64,000 nt of DNA from Tyto alba (lineage: Eukaryota; Chordata; Aves; Strigiformes; Tytonidae), in assembly GCF_018691265.1 (NCBI RefSeq), contig NW_024881303.1, positions 7,309,777-7,373,776 of the forward strand. Reading direction: 5' to 3'. The notes beneath the pieces are model-generated. The model had not been told where the DNA came from, did not search any database, and worked only from the letters and a program-made list of their open reading frames with translations. Made by a program: the position numbers and the translations under genes. Positions within the stretch are counted from its first letter, which is position 1; every line of letters begins with the position of its first letter. This document shows positions 36,560 to 49,499 of this stretch, piece after piece.

Positions 36560-36982
36560 TCCCCGTACTCTAAAGGGGCTTTCAAGAGTGGCACCTCCTC
36601 TGACCTGCTGGCAGTGCTCTGCCTAAGGCAGCATGCCCGTGAGGGCACGTTCCTGGCCCACGGTCAACTCAGTGACCAACAGGACCCCCAGGTACTCCTG
36701 TGCAAGGCTGCTTTCCAGCCGGCTGGCCCCCAGCCTGTGCTCATCCACGGGGTTATTTCTCCCCTGGGCAGGACTTTGCATTTCCCTTTGTTGAACTTCA
36801 TGAGACTGCTGCTGACCTGGTGCTCCGTCCTGCCGAGGTTCCCTCTGAACGGCAACACAACTCTCTGGTGTATCTACCACTCCTCTAAATTTTATACCAC
36901 TTGCACACTTGCTGAGGGTGGAGCCTTTCCCAGCACTGTTGAACAGCATTGACCCCTACATCGACCCCTGGGGTACACCACT
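36560..36982 (-). mobile_element. CR1 LINE reverse-transcriptase relic, antisense
   Basis: Read on the minus strand, the sequence starts like the avian CR1 phrase for 'gtaccccaggggtc'. It then encodes STLSKCASGIKFRGVVDTPE, SLMKFNKGKCKVLPRGEI and GWGPAGWKAALHRSTWG in shifting frames. Typical CR1 reads LSKFADDTKLGGVVDTPE, so the FADD catalytic box has become CASG. About 50-60 bp of the catalytic-domain 5' part is missing between the first phrase and 'NSAGKGSTLSK'. The copy is internal, with no 3' tail visible, and is more diverged than the one at 2860-3643. Confidence 0.88.
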
Positions 36983-39900
36983 TTTTCAGGTGCGATGTGT
37001 GAGTAATGGTGTGATGACCCTTCCCTGGTGCTTCTTTCTCTGGCCTCCTGGTTGGAGGCCAGCCTGGAAGCACTGGATTGCCATCTTTAAAAGAGCAAAT
37101 TAGGGGCAGGATCACAAGAAAACATGGCCAGATCATACCACAAATTCATCGAGAGCCAGAATTGCTTCTGAAAAGAAGGAACCAGGGCGCCGATTGCCTC
37201 CAGTTGAGGTCTAGATGAGACAACAGAGGCTGGGGGATGTAGGCTGAGATTGAACAAGCAGGAATTTCTCCTCTCTAGCATCCAAGACTCGTTTAGTTTA
37301 TTGCACATGCTTTTCAGGGAAGAGAAGCAATGAGAAGTGATGGGAGAGACACTGTTTATCTGGCATCATTGTCTCAGTAGTTTTATTTGCATCTCTCTGT
37401 GGTCTGTGACCTTAGGATTTTTCTGGGAGGGAAAGACAGGAGACACTTTTGATTTCGATAGGTGAAAGCATCACTTGCAGTGGCATGTGTGCTACTTATC
37501 CAGGGCTAAGAGGGGAGCACTCAGACTCCCTTCGTCCCCTGGTTCATCCATGCCTGGACTTGCTGCATCAAACCAAATCAAAGGACAAGAGCTGCAAACT
37601 GAAATAATCCCACTTCTCACTTTCCTCTCATTATTGTTGTCACTGTTTATTTGTTTTACAGCAGAGCCCAGGGGCATCTGTCATGGATCAGCCCTGGCCA
37701 GGGAGAGTTCCTAGCCTCACACAAAGGGACAGGTCCTGGCCCGCGTGGGTGCAACAGGCAAATTCCAGGAGCTTCAATGAAACAAAGAGGCAGCGTCACG
37801 AGTGCCACGAGACCTGAGTTTTCACAGCGTTTCTGTTACCGCACCTGACCGTGCATGCAGCCATCAGCAAAGTCTAGGGCAACTCCGCGCACAAAAGGCC
37901 AGACCACGCAGTCTGAATCAAGCAGCAACGGGGTAATCTCTGTTAGCGGCTGGGTAGGGAGGGGGTTGAGCAAGCACTGCTTGGGTTGAATACCCTCCAT
38001 CAGCACCAGCGACCCTGCCAGCTAAAACCTTTAATTAATTTAAATTTTAAATAGGACCGTCAGCGTTTACCCGAAGTAACGGCACAAAGCAGCGTGGTTG
38101 CAGGCAGGCGTGGGCTGCTGCAGGTGTAGCTGTCTGCCAGCACTGCTGCCACGCTCACGGTTTTTATAACCCAAGTCTTCTGTCACAAGAGACCCTGCAG
38201 TCAGCTCTGTACAGTCACCTGGGGTTAGAGGCAGGGAGCACTAATACCCTTTGTTCACCGGGTAAATTCTATTTCCCTTTCCATTGTGCCGTGCCGCTTG
38301 TCAATGTAACGTTACACCCAGGGTAGGAGACTTGTACAAAGAAACTTCAGTGAAGGCTGGCAAATTACAATCCTTTACTTGTGAATGGGAACGTCACAAG
38401 AGATGGGTTGAAGCAATGCACCTGGTGTAAATAATTACATGCTTTAAATGGGGGAAAAGGGCTGAAGGCAAGCTAAATGCCAGGTGATTGTTTTGGATGG
38501 CAAAGGAAGGACTTTTCATGCAGGAAGAACAAATGTCTTGCTCAGGAGTCTGCTGGTGATGGAACGATTAATCTTTTCTCTTTTCCTCCTCATTCTTTCC
38601 TTGACTTTTAAGGGGTTTTGTTCATCCTCTGCTACCTTCCCATTTTGTTCTCATTCCCAGAGGAACACCTGGAGGCAGGGGCTCCCTTAGGAAAGGAACC
38701 CCACCGTGGCTTATTCTAACCAAGATTGTATTTCAAATAACCTGTGCCTTCGTTTTTTCCAAGACCCCTTTGATCTGCAAACTGCCCTTTAAATGATTGA
38801 AGCAGGATTCTGAACGCCAGTGACTTTGCTTTACCAGTCATCTGAGCTGCATTTCTTAGACCTGCAGCAACTATGCTGTACTAAACTAATGTGGTAAGCG
38901 ATGGTGGTGGCCATTGACTTGCACAGAGATGTGTAACGCGGCTGAATTTACCATGATCAAAGCTTTTTTTTGGCAATTCTTTGTGCCTTCTGCCACTGCA
39001 GGAATCAAACAAGCTCATAGGGGTGAAATATGAAATACAGAAACATCCGTTCTTGGGAGAGTAACACTCTATTCTTTCTTTTGAGAAGGACAGGAGGATG
39101 GGATTTTTAGGGGTCTCTGCATAAACCCTGGTGTTCAGTAATGTGTGTGCACACAGGTAAGCATTCATCCCAGTTCCATCCCTCATCCCCACACTGGTGG
39201 GCAGAATGATGCACCTGTACTTAGCGTTTCTCCAGTCCTGGGAGTTGTGATGCAGGGAGCTACACCTTTTCTTTCCCAATGTGGCTTCCAATTATACCAG
39301 TTGCCTTTGGTCTGATACCAAAGCTGTTGATCCTTGGACAACAGTCCTGCATCTCCAGAAGGGGTCATGAAGAGTTGATACGATGCTTCCATGCCCCTTC
39401 TAGACATGGTAGTACAGGGGAGGAACCCTGAGGCCAAACGCACAAAGCTTTGGTTGACTTCCCAGTGGTGGAACAGTGAAAGGACTGGTTAACAAGTCTC
39501 CCTGCTTGGGTTTGGAGAAATCTGCTCTGTGTTGCTGCTTTTCCATATGAATTTTTTGACCCTGAAATGAACAACATGATAGAACAGGCATTGTGGAGAT
39601 AAGACTAATGATGGGAGGTAACTCAGTCCATTAGGAAGGATTATTTATAACTCCTTAAACCAGAGAAATGTAAATTCTGAAACAAAACTCTTAATTTCCA
39701 TCTTGTTTTCTTTTCTTCATGTGCCTTGTTTAACAAATTTTAATATAAACTCCAGAATAACAATAGTCATTGTACATTTTCCCACTGTGAGATTTTTTTA
39801 CTCATCTATTTATCTATTACAGTTCTTCCCTCTCCCTTCCCCCTTCTCCTCTCCCCCAGTAATCACCATAACTCAAGGGGAAAGAGTCAGGATTCTGGCA

Positions 39901-42900
39901 AAACCTGTTTCTAACATAACAAGTGAAATCTTGCCCCCACTGACACCACTGGCACATTTGCATTACCTTAATTTGGGCCAGAGTTTCATCAAATAGAGTT
40001 TAAACTCTATTTTTGTTGATTATTTTGGAGGGGGCATCAGCGAAGAAAAGAATTCGGAGGAGAAGACAAATTCAATTGAGAGGGACCTATTGCCCCAGAG
40101 CAGGTGTAAGAGCGTACACAGGCTGAGGACTGGCCCCTTTGAAACTGGAGTCAGCAACAGGAGAGCAGCTAAACGTCAGCGGATCAGCTGCTTTACCACC
40201 CCAAATCTGAAGCCACTTGAAAGAGCCAACACAGAGTTCTTGTCTGATCCTTAACAGGACCGCGTGGCTTCCGTGGTCATTGTGCAGCATCTACCTTTAC
40301 AAAGTGTACTTCAGAAAAGAGTGGTTTCAAAAGAAAAACAAGCCCCCTTTAAAAGCATTTTATTGCTTTTACATGTTTAAAAAGACTGGGAAAGCAGAGA
40401 GGCTGGTGAAACCTGGACATTTCCACACTCACAATATTATTTAGCTCTTGTCATGCTCTGTTTCTTCGTGTAGCCGTTACAAGTGACTAATGCAGCAACA
40501 CAGCGCTGAGCACGGCTCTCCCTCCGGCTGGGGATCTCATGTCAGGAGAGTACGATCCAATTCACATTGAGATGGATACATTAAATCTTTTCACTCGATG
40601 CCTTGTCAAGAAAAGCCTGTCTGCCTGCTATCAAATGCACAGAGAGCGCCCCAGCCCATAAAAGCAGTTTTATGTGCTCATTGATACAGAATAGATCGTC
40701 ACTAAGCCCTTCAGGCATTGTTGTCAAGGTCAATAATACTGATCTATTTTAGCACAACAGGGGGGTAAAAAAGGAATTCTGTCAAGATATGACCTTTAAA
40801 AGACCTCATCTTTGGCGAATCAAAATAAATTTAAAAAGTGAAAAGGATGTTATTTTGTTACCTTTGGGCTTATCTGAACTGGGAGTAATTATACAGGTTA
40901 GCAATAAAATAGCCCAAGAAATTATTTGGTTAGTAGCAAGATGTTCCAACCAGTAAGGCAAAGAGTGCACTAATTTGGTGAGTTCACATAAAGATGCTTA
41001 AAATTAATTTTCCCAGTTGTGATTTTTAGTAATATTCAGCTAGCTTTCCCTTAGTGGGACACAGAGATTGCACAGCCAGCTGCTCTCCCCCTTCCCTCCC
41101 ACTCCCGTTACCCTACCCTTCTTTTCTGCAGGTTTCAAACCAACAAGCTGGTCTTCACAGCAAGGTCTGGGCCTGCCCCTGCTCAGTCCTCGGGTCTTGA
41201 ATGGGGTCTTCGCACCCCGTGGTGCCATGAAGCGTTCCGTGGGGGTCACACACGTGTCTGCACGTTGGACAGTCTTCAGCTGTGGGGAAGGTGAAGCAGA
41301 GGCAGGGGCAGGGGTTCTTCCTGACTCGCTGTGTATGCTAAAAGCAGTTCAGCTGTTTTAATCTCAGTCTCAACTCACTGCTGGACCAGCTCCTGGTATT
41401 GGTGCAGGTACAAGAACTGAGATTTTTATCTTTTTCTATACAACCTTCTCATGACCCTGAGGTCGGACATTAGGGCAAACACTTTTCTCCAGTTTTCTGC
41501 TGAGTGTAAGCAGACTTCATTATGCTATTTTGCAATTTAACACTGCTAAATATGGATCAGAACATGATACAACCTTTCTTCAGGTACACAACTATTTCAT
41601 CACTGCTTTTCCTCCCTTTTTCAGAATGAGGATAATTGAGGATGGAGATGCTTGTCTTAATCCATGATTCACTGCCAAGTGTTTTAACTCACACATGTTA
41701 CATTAGCCACCATCCACAGACATTATTGTGTCTAATAAAAAGATCTAATATGCAAAATCACCAGGCTAGTTAGCCTTACTTGGGAAGAGCTATAGGCAGG
41801 AGAAGAACAAGTGTATAGAACAAGCAGTTTTTCCAGCCAGCATAAATAAGTCATTGCCTACTTTGCTTCAGGGAGCTAATTTTTCATGTGCCACCAACAC
41901 TGGCTTTTTCGCTTGACTTGATCTGTATTGTGGCATATGCAACAAGCCGTTCTCCCTTCCTCTATGTTACATTTATTTTAGGCCAGTATAAATACATCTC
42001 TGGAAATCTGGAGAGAAAAGAGTCTAAAGGTCCTTCATGCATTCTCTTAAAAAGCTGGGTTTACATAGTATGCTCAGAGCTACCATCCTGTAGCCTGCAA
42101 GCAAAATTCTACCCGTTTCCAAGATCTAGTGTCTACCTCAATAGCTGTCCATCAGCTTCCCATATCAAGGTCTCATCCTCAACAGTAGCAGTGGCAGTCA
42201 CAGGTCTCATGTCTCTAGTGATTGAACAGGGGGTTGGATTAAGGTGGCTGTTCTCAGAGGTTCATCTATAAAAAGTTTCCCAAAGAGGTAAAACATAATA
42301 CTTTTGAGTTCCTTTAAATGCAAGCAGTGTTCAGGCTTCAGAAATGCTGGTAGAATCGATTTAGTAAGTGAGAGAAGTTCCTTTCACCATCCCAGGTAGG
42401 CAGTGCAGAGTTACTGGGAGCATCTGTACCTGCATGACATCTGCACAGAAATCAAGGGAGTTTTGTCTGAACAGTTCCTCTCGTTCTGACTGTCCAGAGG
42501 CCTCCATCAAATCTAACGTTAGATGGGGGATGACTGACCACGGGACTCTCTTGGAGTGTGAAAGTTCTACCATGTAAAAAGGGAGATTTAACTGTTTTTT
42601 TACTTGGAAAGTATCAATTTTCTACCAGTTCTAGCAGAGATCAGGGACTGCAGCTACTTGATTCCTGCTTGGATGAGAGGACCTTTGGGAGGCCAAAGAT
42701 CTTCCCTGTTGTACAAGGAACAATGTCATACTTTGACAGAGTCCTCTGGAGTGGAGAATTCCCTCCCACTTCCCCATCTTTTGGTATAAAAGTGAGATAC
42801 TAGATACTTAGGACCCTGTCTACTGAAGAAATGTACGTTATGGCATTTATCTTTTTGCACAGTTAGGCAGTATTGCATGATTACGAGCTCTCAGCAAGAA

Positions 42901-45900
42901 ACTGGCTCAGAGATCACTGTAGCACCCCTGAATCTGAGACTGAAATTAATTTCTATCTCAAGTCCTTTGCTCTTGGTCACTTTATCGTCTATGGGAAAAG
43001 CCAGACTCAAACTAGTTGCTACTGATGCTCTTCAGCTCTTCAACTTGACCTTATCCCAACAGCAAAATCCCTGGCCCAGGAGTGTCCCATGCCAGGTTCA
43101 GTTCCAGGCTGTATTGTGAAATTCTCTCTTACCTTCTGGAGCAGGGCAACAACATCATTCAATTGGAAAGTATTTCTTGGGTCACTGAGCTAAACTTTCC
43201 ACCATGGGGAAGCAAGTCCTGTAATCCTGTTGATAGACAAAGGCATACACAAGATGTGAAATGTCTATTAGTCTTGTTGGATTATCTCCTAGTGTATAAA
43301 TGGACAGACATATAAATGGATGACTAATTCAGAGTAGTGAGTAATCACAAGATAGCAGTATTTCCATAGCTTGGGAAAATCCAGACTATGTGTGCTGTTT
43401 GGTGTCAACTGAGATGAAAAGTGGTGGGTTTAGTAGGTCAGTTAAGATACACCCACACAGAAACATGGCTTTTGTTAAAGCAAGCAAACACATGGAGTGC
43501 TGTCTAACAGAAATATTCCATAAACCCCACACATTATACTTTCAAAAGAGAGACTACATGATAAAGTTTAACAGAATCTGTTAGCTCTGCCAGTGTCCTG
43601 AACCATGAAAGCTGCAGATATTTATAAATGTCAGCAAGATCTCCAGTGAAACCATAACATTGGTATTTACTTCAGGACTCTATTACTATTTATTAATGTA
43701 TAAGATCATAGATTTGAAAGTATAAATAGATGGAGGAATATTCTGTGCACAGCAAAAGCATGATTTGGAATATACATGTCTGGGAGGCAAGTGGAATATT
43801 TGATGCATAGGAAACATTAAACAAAGGCTTTTTCTTGGAAATCTTTTTATACGCTCTAGTTCAGTTTATATTTCTGCCATCACAAGCAGGGCTCAAGCAC
43901 AAGCAAGGAGGAATTACATAACTTTTGTTTATATTTCCGTTATTTTAGTTGATGTATTTAGAACAGCTTGATAAATTAATCATGATTCGTGGTCCAATTC
44001 ACAAAAGTTTGTCGGCCAGTTTGCATTCCTGCATTTGCAGAACTTTAAACATGATGCACTTCAACCTGGGACACTCGGCAAATTGTGTCTCTGCTGAACC
44101 TAACCTGTGCCCTCCAACACCCGCTCACAGAGTGCTACAAACCAGGAATTCAGTGTCCACTGCACAGTTCCTGTGGAAAGAAGGGAATTACCTTAGGTTT
44201 ATGCAAAATGAAATATTTGCCTTGTCAGGGGAGATACTGGCTGACTTGTGTCTCTCTCCTCCCCCATATGAGCTAAAAAAAAACCCCAGGGTGGCCATCA
44301 TGTCATTGAGAGAATTACACTTCAGGTCTAGTCACGCATTAATACATTTGATGGTATTGTTGTTGGTTTTTTTTAACCAAATTATGTTCTGTGTATTTCC
44401 TTAAATAAAATTAAAAATTCTAGTAGGATTGATTTTAGATCCAAATTATCCTTGCCTCTTTTTCTGGTGTTACTCACAGCCCTCTTAGTTTCCTGGAATT
44501 TCTAACTTACCCACTACTTTATATCAGTTCTTCGAGTCATCTGTCCCCAGAAGTAAATAAGGTTCAGCTTCAAAAAGTGCAGAATAACTTGTCATTTTCT
44601 CTCCAGGTTTCCAGCTGCTTTAGCTCCTTCATATCATCTCCCTGACCTCACTGTCAATTCTCATGTATTCTCCACAGCCGTACGAGCAGTACCAGCTCAT
44701 GACATTGCAGCGCAGCGTCACAGCTCTCCCCGACTTCAAGGCTGCCCCTCACCCCCTTGCCAGCTGCTGCCGGCCCTCCTGCTCCACGAGACACATTGCA
44801 AAGGGTTCCTTGTGCAGCAGAAAAGCTGTGAGCAGCTGGGGACAGCCCCGCTGCAGGTTCCTGTGTGGTCCTGATGGTCCTGCCCAACTCTTGGCTTCAT
44901 GGCCCTCCTCTTCAGCTCCATATCACGTGGCGTGCTATGCTGTGCCGGCTCGTGAGGATCTTCACCCCTCAAAAGGGGCAGTAAAATTGCACGCAAAGCT
45001 CCTCTTAGTTTGCCATGGTCAGTAGGTTTCACCACCGTGTTCTTCAGCATGATCTTCTCAAGCCAAGAGTTCCTGATCTACAGGTACCTGAGACAACCCT
45101 CAGCCACTCAATTCTTGTAGACCAACAAAATTCACACCTCCACTGGAGGATTTTAGGAAATATCTGGACCCATAGGAAAGACATTAAATATGTATGCAGA
45201 AATACTCCACCAGCAGTAGCACTCCTGAGCTCCTGATGTGTTAAATGGAGAGTACCAGGCAAAACAAAGTCAAATAATTAAGGACCAGATGCCACCTTCA
45301 TAGGCAAACCAGTGTCTGAGGAGCCAGGAAACAATAAAAGAGATGTTTTAAGAACAACACGCAGGACACACAGTTCTGAGCCCCAGAGCTCAGCCTGGTC
45401 CCTAGGTAAAATAGGGAGAAAGATTTAGCTGCTATATTTCTCAGCCAAGACAAATATCAAATAAATAAACAAATAATCACTGGTTCAGCTATTTCAGAAA
45501 GTTATGAATTGCATAGATCTAATTAAAATGTTCATAAAAAGGCATTTTGCCATTAACAAAATTAAACATTTCAATTTCTATGAGAATTTTTCATTCTAAG
45601 CTTCCTTAATTTTAAGGAAAATTATGTCAAGGAACTTTGAAGAAAACAAAGGTTTACATTTCAGGCTAAACATGAGATTTAATTAAAATTACAAATGCAA
45701 TTTGTAGCTCAAAGAAACCCTGACTCCTTTTATAAATGCAAGCTGCAATCTCAGCGGGCAGGGGAGGGGATGGGAAGAGGATCAGGCCCTTATGGTCTAA
45801 TTCTTCCCTTGTCCAAGACCAGGCAGGAGCAGCCCCATCAGCTTCCCACAGGGCAACCGCCTACGGCACCCGGCCCGTCCAGGTAGTGCCTGGCTCCGTA

Positions 45901-48900
45901 CAGGTGATGAAGCCAACTATGTTGGAGAAGGTGAAGGTGGCCAGGGGAGATATTCTGGAAGAAGGTGTGCAGCAGCAGAAGGAACAATGGGCGCTCTAAT
46001 CTGGATTAAAGGCTGGATTGCAAAAGATGGCTGTAGAATGAAGTGCTGCAGAGGTCAGGAGAATAGTAGACTGTAATCATTTAACAGTGCGCATCAGCAT
46101 TACAGCCCTCATCTGTTTTTATTACAGAGTGTGCTTGGCTCAGTTGGGAGGAACACGTGTGCCCAACCAGGGCCTGGACTGAGGCGTGATACCATGAATA
46201 CAACATGGGCTATGGTGCTCTGCAGCTATTAACAGGTAGGTTTATTAGTGTTTGGGTTTGGGTTTTTTTTTGTTTTGTTTTTTTTGGGTTTTTTTTTTTA
46301 ATATGAATGGGTACTAAAGCACGTTTATTGCTCTAACAATGACAAAAAACAAATGTTAGCTATCTTCTGAGACCAGTAGCGTTTCTACAAGTGACAGGTG
46401 ACTTTGTCCTGACCTTAGGCTTGGAACAAATGTTTCATTTCAAAAGATGCATCCAAGAAGTAAATGATGTGAATGCTGCCGCAAAGCTTGTTCATAGCTG
46501 TCAGGTTTCCACCAAGGGACAAAGTTTCTGTGTACCTTATTTAAATTTTTAAAAGTAAAATAAATGGAAAAATACTGTAATCTGGGCGTGTTGGCTTGTC
46601 TCAAATTGTATTGAGTGCAAGTATCTTAAATATAGAGTTGTAAATAGGGCTGTGACACAGAGTAAGGAGACTATGGAGTGTTTAACATGCTACTTTATTC
46701 AAATCATCAAGTCCCATTACAGTACATTACCATAATGTCTTCTGTCAGAGCCTTCCTTCTTTGCTTCATCAGAGCGCTGCATCTCTCAGACACCCAGCTG
46801 CTGTTTGCATGAGGCATTAGGAGCTCTCACTCAGTGAAAGGTACTACCAGCGTCAATTATTTCCATTTCAGCTGTGCAGTGGTGAAAGTCATCAACTGCA
46901 TGCTCTTGTTCAATCTCTGATGCTCCCTGCAATCCAGACAGTAAAAGCTGAAATACCTATAAATTATGTCTTCCCGTTCTTGTCACTGCAGTCTTGAACC
47001 ATAAAATATCATTTGTCTGTAGGTGTTGTATTTAACCACAAGCAGAGGAAATGCATCACTTTCTGAAGACGTTTTTGTGTCATTATAATCGTGATCTTTG
47101 ACGTATGGTGAGAACCAGGAAGCAAAATGGAGACAGATCAAACATGACCTTCACCTGTACTGAATATATCTATATTGCCAACCAATCTAGACAGACTTTT
47201 TTAAAGTGGTTATTGCTTTTCGTCATTTTTATTCATACTTTTTTCTTTTTTTTTTTTTCCCAAAGGAACAACTGGAAGCATCCTTAAAAGGCCTGAATTT
47301 TGAGATGATGTCTCAGCAGTTCATAAAAAGCCATGTCCCTGTATTGTCTTGCGAGCTAGGAGCTTGGAAAGCTCTAGTCACTGCAGAGAACCTTGGTCCA
47401 TGGCTTAGGTTCTCTCTTTCACACAGGAAACACAGGATCTTGGATTGGATTTAGAGACAGGGGAGATGGCAGCGTGCAATGAAAGCACCAAAAGACACAT
47501 TTGCATCTACTTTACCAGTGAGTACATTGTCTAGGAAAGTCTTGGCTCTCAGTCTTCCAAGTGTTGCACTGGTGGCAGAGGGGGCTCAACTCATGCTAAT
47601 AATGTGCTCTCTCTTTTTCCCCGTCCTCAAAACCCTCTCTAGAAACCGCTTTCTTCATGGGACCTTTTAAGGCTGGCTTTCACAGGGAGTGTTTCTCTAC
47701 AAGGCCACGTACGATATGTTATTCCATTCCATTGTGTGTCTCTGAGCTGGAGCGTGAGCGTTACAGGGCAAGGACTTTGTCATCTCACAAGCCTGTAAAA
47801 TACCTTTGCAATTTGCATCGAACAACAACAATAACAACAACTAATAAAATGGCCTTAAAAGGCACAATACAGAATTAAAAGATCCCTGTCTAGAGACTGT
47901 TGGAAGCCTATATATAGGACTTAAGTGCACAGGTAACAATTTTTTTAGCATGTCTTAAATGACTCTGCAGTAAAAACAATTTTAAGTGTCTTTGAATAGA
48001 TTGTTTTGTAGCAATTTTTATCAGAAGGGTATTATAACAAATAAAAGTATCTCCCCGCATCCAAACCTAAAGCGAATATAAGCCTAGGTTTTTCCCCAAT
48101 TTTGAAAAAGGTGACATGACTGTGGTTGCATAAATAAGTTTCTCAAAATAAAATACTGATACTTGTATTTAAAGTGGTTTCAACATCAGCCTTCACTGTC
48201 AAACTGATCTCACTAAAAGAGGCAGAAAAGCATAATTTATTAATAAAATTGATGAAAAATAACACTAAATTTACATCAGTTTAAAATAATCATGGAAATT
48301 CGCAACAATTAAGATGTTGCCTCATCCAAAGTGTGTGTGCTGTTCTACCACAGCCACATACTGAAAGATCTCAGGTTTAGGGAAACTCACTCTGAGTTTC
48401 TTGTCAGTGGAAATCAGTCATTTTGCACAGCTCTGTAGCAGGTGTGAACCAAGATTGATTTATTCTACATAGCTTTGAAAATCAAGTGAAATTTCAAGTC
48501 CTATAGTCATCACTTCTCTTTCTAATATATGCTTCCTAGGTAGTTGGCATATATTGTACCCTATTGATTAAACTCTGGTGATTAAAAAGCCACCTTTTTC
48601 AGTAGCTGAGATTAGAATAGGCTGGTTTTATATCATAAGATTTTTTTAATTTGTCTTTTTATAATTAAGTCTGTGGATTCTGAAGCTGAAATCTATTCTA
48701 GAGAATCATTGTATGTAACGTTGCTACAAAGGCAAAGACAAGCAGTGCAGATGGGTTCCTATTAATAGCAGCTCGTCCGCAGCATCCCAGTGAAGCTGGG
48801 GTGGCTTAATCTAAAGGGATTTCTAAAGGGATTGTTGCAAGATTCAAAACTCAACACAAGAGGGCTCCAGCTCCTTTTGTCAGGGAAAAAAAAAAAAAAA

Positions 48901-48970
48901 AAAAAAAAAGAACTCCCAGCTGATGTAAAGAGCACAGCAAGGCTGAGAGGAGCAGCTCCCTCATGGCGCA
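36983..48970. other. Gene-free interval with scattered AT-rich candidate conserved blocks
   Basis: I find no exon that I can tie to a protein. AT-rich blocks with homeodomain-like TAAT/ATTA motifs lie near 40540-40920 and 43920-44030. A T/G-rich tract occurs at 46253-46303, and a 24-base A run at 48886-48909. Open frames up to about 150 codons (for example 43949-44404) have no recognisable domain. Given the likely neighbourhood (PPM1A to the SIX genes), distal enhancers are plausible but unproven. Confidence 0.5.
48886..48909. repeat. Poly-A run (24 nt)
   Basis: Twenty-four consecutive A residues lie just before the CpG-rich patch at 49.0-49.36 kb. The run is likely to be length-variable. 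No transposon tail is recognised upstream. Confidence 0.92.
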
Positions 48971-49009
48971 GTGCTGGGGCACGGTGACAAAGAGCAGCAT
49001 GTAACTGCT

Positions 49010-49360
49010 GGCAGAAGATGTCTCCTCCGTGCCTGGCTCGCCGTCCCCCGCGGGATGGAAGAAGAAAAACCTGGAAAAAACTGCAACGCGAATGTATCTG
49101 TAAAAATGAGTGAAAAACATGTGGTGTACGAAAGCCTGAGGTTTTGTGCTCAAACGCCGGCCGATTTGGGGAAAGGCCAGGAGAAGTGCACCCTGAGCGC
49201 TCCCGCCCTGGCAGTCTGCATCTCCTCCTCGCCCCCCGGCCCCAGCCAGGCAGGCGCTGGCGAGCGCTGCCCTTCGCCCTTGGAGGGGAGCCGCGGCTCT
49301 GAGGCTCCGGGCTCTCAGCTCGGGAAGACCCAGCCTCCCAGCTGGCCTAAGGGACGGTTG
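49010..49360. promoter_or_regulatory. Isolated CpG-rich patch, candidate promoter or CpG island
   Basis: By hand count about 24 CpG dinucleotides fall within roughly 340 bases, while the surrounding tens of kilobases are CpG-poor and AT-rich. The patch is GC-rich. Open frames of 166 codons (+, 48971-49471) and 186 codons (-, 48851-49411) run across it, but neither resembles a known protein; high GC alone lengthens frames because stop codons are AT-rich. It may be the promoter of an unannotated transcript, possibly a lncRNA, or a CpG-rich enhancer. Confidence 0.45.
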
Positions 49361-49499
49361 TCTCCACAAGTTGTGCTGCCACAGTGTTTTCCTCAAGCCA
49401 CAAGTGTTCAAGAGTTTGCCTGCAGATGCACGCCCACCGCCTTCTGTGTTTTACAAGCCCTGCCTTTGTAGGGTGGGCTCTACAAGGTGAAGGAGAAGA

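Noticed and set aside
36428..36952. Open frame of 174 codons on the + strand
   Set aside because: It runs antisense across the CR1 relic, whose coding sense is on the minus strand; no domain is recognised.
48851..49411. Minus-strand open frame of 186 codons
   Set aside because: It spans the GC-rich patch and a poly-T-encoded phenylalanine run. Composition explains its length, and an opposite-strand frame is equally open.
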